A stretch of 64,000 bases of DNA from the NCBI GenBank assembly GCA_025765615.1, contig JAIVFJ010000012.1:512192-576191 (forward strand), in the 5' to 3' direction. A model generated the notes under the pieces. The model saw only the letters and a program-made list of their open reading frames with translations, ran no database searches and was not told where the DNA came from. The stretch is from Zopfochytrium polystomum (taxonomy: Eukaryota; Chytridiomycota; Chytridiomycetes; Chytridiales; Chytridiaceae). Shown here one piece after another: positions 62,227 through 64,000 of this stretch (position 1 is the stretch's first letter; each line of letters opens with the position of its first letter). The position numbers and the translations under genes were made by a program.

Positions 62227-63711
62227 ATGCATCACCAGCTCCTTTTTTCGCCTTCCTGAAGAAGTGATCTGTGCCATCTTCAGCTTGCTGACCTTCTTGG
62301 ATCTTACTCGACTCTCTAGCTGCTGCTCCCTTGCCTGATCAGTCGTTGGACGTCGTTTTGTAAAGCCATTTCTTATTGATCCAATCCTCCAAATTGCGCT
62401 CTTGTCAGTTACGAAGCACTGCGGGCCAAAGAAGTTCCATAACCCTTTCTTCTTCTCCACATTGGTCGCTGTTTGGAGCTACATAGATCTATCCTACGCG
62501 TTTGATCTTCATGGTTCAGATGAAGATCATGCGATTTTACAATCAATTCCCTTTCTATTTCCCGTAGATAGCATCGTCCAACCCCCCGCCTGCCATTTGG
62601 ACAATCTTTCAGCCCAAGCTATAAACTCTTCCTTCGAGGTTGGGCAGTCCCTTTGGCTGAGGCCATTTGAGATGCGTTTGAAATTCTGGAAGGGCATGAT
62701 TGATAGAGTTCATCGTGGTGATGGTCCTCTCATCAACTTACTGATCAGCAGCTTTGACAGCGATCAAGCTATGAAAGCTCTTCAATACTTGGAAACCTAT
62801 GTCCAAACCCATCTTGAATTCCTTGTTGAATGTAGCAAAACGATATCAATTATAGTCAAAAATGAATCTGAGCCGGAATTTGATCCATTTTTGCAACTGC
62901 TTGTTTCAGCTGTTTTGGCACTTATTCCAGCACTCTCTGCAGACAGTGTCCATCAAGCATGGGATCTCCTTTATGTACTTGAATTCACGGTCAAGACACA
63001 ATGGTCAGAACCAACTCGTGTTTTTCGGTCTATTTGTACCAGTCCTTATTGGATTCCATTTTGGAAACAAATTGTGGTTCGAGAAATGGATCCCAACAAT
63101 TGCGGTAAACAGCCTGTATGGTTTGTTCGCTTCTTGGATTCAGACAAGGTGATGGGAATTGCACTTGACACTATGCTACAAACCATCTCCGAACTTGAAA
63201 TCGACAAGTCTGATGCCCCCGTCTAATTTTTTTTTCATTCATTGAAAGGCAACTCAAATTATTACGACTGCTTTGTGTAGATGTGATTGGCGAACAAGCA
63301 CCAAAGCTTATTGGTCTTCTTGCCGATATTGTAAGGACAATGTCATTTGAAGACTCTGGCGATATGCATAGTTGTTTGAACTCCTTGAACATTGGTCTGT
63401 CTAAACTGCATTATCATTATGTTGGACCCAACAGTGGAGAATTCGAATGAAATGTTGACGAGCTGATTCACTGCTATTCCAACATCCTTTATTCAACCAC
63501 ACTGGATTATCTTCCAATTTGTGGGAGCGAAGATTGTCATCTCAATTATATCGTCATTGAGATTGATCGAAACGCTAAAGCTCTTTGCCGCAATTTGTCA
63601 GGCCAGTGCTACCATTCTATATTTGTCTTGGAGAGAGATGCAACATGGTTTGAGCGGGTTGATTTTGGCAAGAGGTTGAAATTGCTGTATGAGAAGTATG
63701 GACTTGTTTGG
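62227..63711 (+). pseudogene. decayed paralogue of the 59891 F-box gene
   Basis: ATG 62227 (MHHQLLF) is shifted by one extra T in a T-run, then the next frame continues RLPEEVICAIFSLLTFLDL. A stop replaces the Ala-Gln region. A long open part at 62402-63226 shows clear homology (AVWSYIDLSYAFDLHGSDED, ALIPALSADSVHQAWDLLYV). After 63226 the frame is repeatedly broken, and 63630-63700 still encodes a match to the paralogue's C-terminus. Duplication of a ~1.5 kb gene with its flanking module, followed by decay. Confidence 0.8.
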
Positions 63712-63777
63712 GTGGCAGGTACTTCTCATAAACTAACATTTCAATAACATAATGTCGTAAAACTTATTGAACATCTT

Positions 63778-64000
63778 TTATATTTCACTTGTCTCCCAAA
63801 AAAACCGTGGACTTGAAAATGGATCTGCCCATTCCAGACATCCTTCAATATCACTCGGGCAATGTTTTTCAAGAACTTTTCTAACTTCAGCGTTCAGAAA
63901 ATCATCAAGACGTTGTTCAACCTGTTCTCGTAACTCTGCAAGAGATTTGTACTCTGGTCGTTTAGCAAATATCTCGTCCAACTTTGAACGATTGAACGAG
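63778..64000 (-). CDS. uncharacterised protein, C-terminal part
   Basis: A minus-strand frame open from the right edge to a stop at 63778; the start is outside the window. Visible sequence: SLAELREQVEQRLDDFLNAE (helical), VRKVLEKHCPSDIEG and CLEWADPFSSPRFFWETSEI. The motif TGCCCATTCCAGACATCC (63822-63839) of the island module is here inside coding sequence (CLEWAD). No family recognised. Confidence 0.45.
   Translation of the reverse strand, partial: SFNRSKLDEIFAKRPEYKSLAELREQVEQRLDDFLNAEVRKVLEKHCPSDIEGCLEWADPFSSPRFFWETSEI

Overview
This window is eukaryotic nuclear DNA that appears to combine three kinds of sequence. (1) GC-rich host loci with GT-AG introns: an IQGAP/Gap1-type RasGAP (12917-15853, minus, six exons), a mitochondrial methylmalonate-semialdehyde dehydrogenase (37045-39879, plus, ten exons) and an intronless low-complexity gene (34396-35583). 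(2) AT-rich islands (about 1-3609, 41990-49336, 54642-57000) packed with small genes typical of nucleocytoplasmic large DNA viruses (NCLDV, giant viruses). These include a Bro-N/T5orf172 protein, F-box-like paralogues, a fibre-like structural protein, a PrimPol, a D5-type SF3 helicase, a virophage-style polymerase and a PD-(D/E)XK nuclease. Many are frameshifted, truncated or split, as expected of a decaying endogenised virus. (3) Transposable elements, some of them young and nested.

Layout. 1-3609: viral island I, cut off by a mariner-like element. 3610-8000: broken Tc1/mariner-like transposase, itself split by an unidentified 1.9 kb insert, and an uncharacterised minus-strand gene. 8100-11550: CT/TCTG microsatellite, a G-rich tandem array and a copia LTR. 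12917-15853: RasGAP. 17600-32225: copia remnants; the right copia LTR is split by an intact-ended Ty3/gypsy chromovirus (21993-31833), whose gag is split by a 3'-truncated LINE (22721-27042). 33600-41233: host genes and microsatellites. 41234-41646: copia solo LTR. 41990-49336: viral island II, carrying a gypsy fragment. 49337-54641: a second, near-identical gypsy in inverted orientation that interrupts a viral gene. 54642-57000: viral island III. 57000-64000: a six-exon gene of unknown function, an F-box gene and its pseudogene, with repeats also found in the islands.

The most striking signals are: an 18-unit heat-shock-element array in the gypsy LTR; PrimPol and SF3-helicase halves of a viral replication gene lying in opposite orientations; a LINE insertion with a 214-bp target duplication and no 3' end; and short modules (hairpin, promoter-like motif, CCGCCCATTCCCGACAC module) that tie the viral islands together.

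Organism: a unicellular eukaryote with giant-virus endogenisations. An ichthyosporean such as Amoebidium, known for this, would fit, but that is inference and not shown by the sequence. No database search was possible; family names rest on motifs read by eye.
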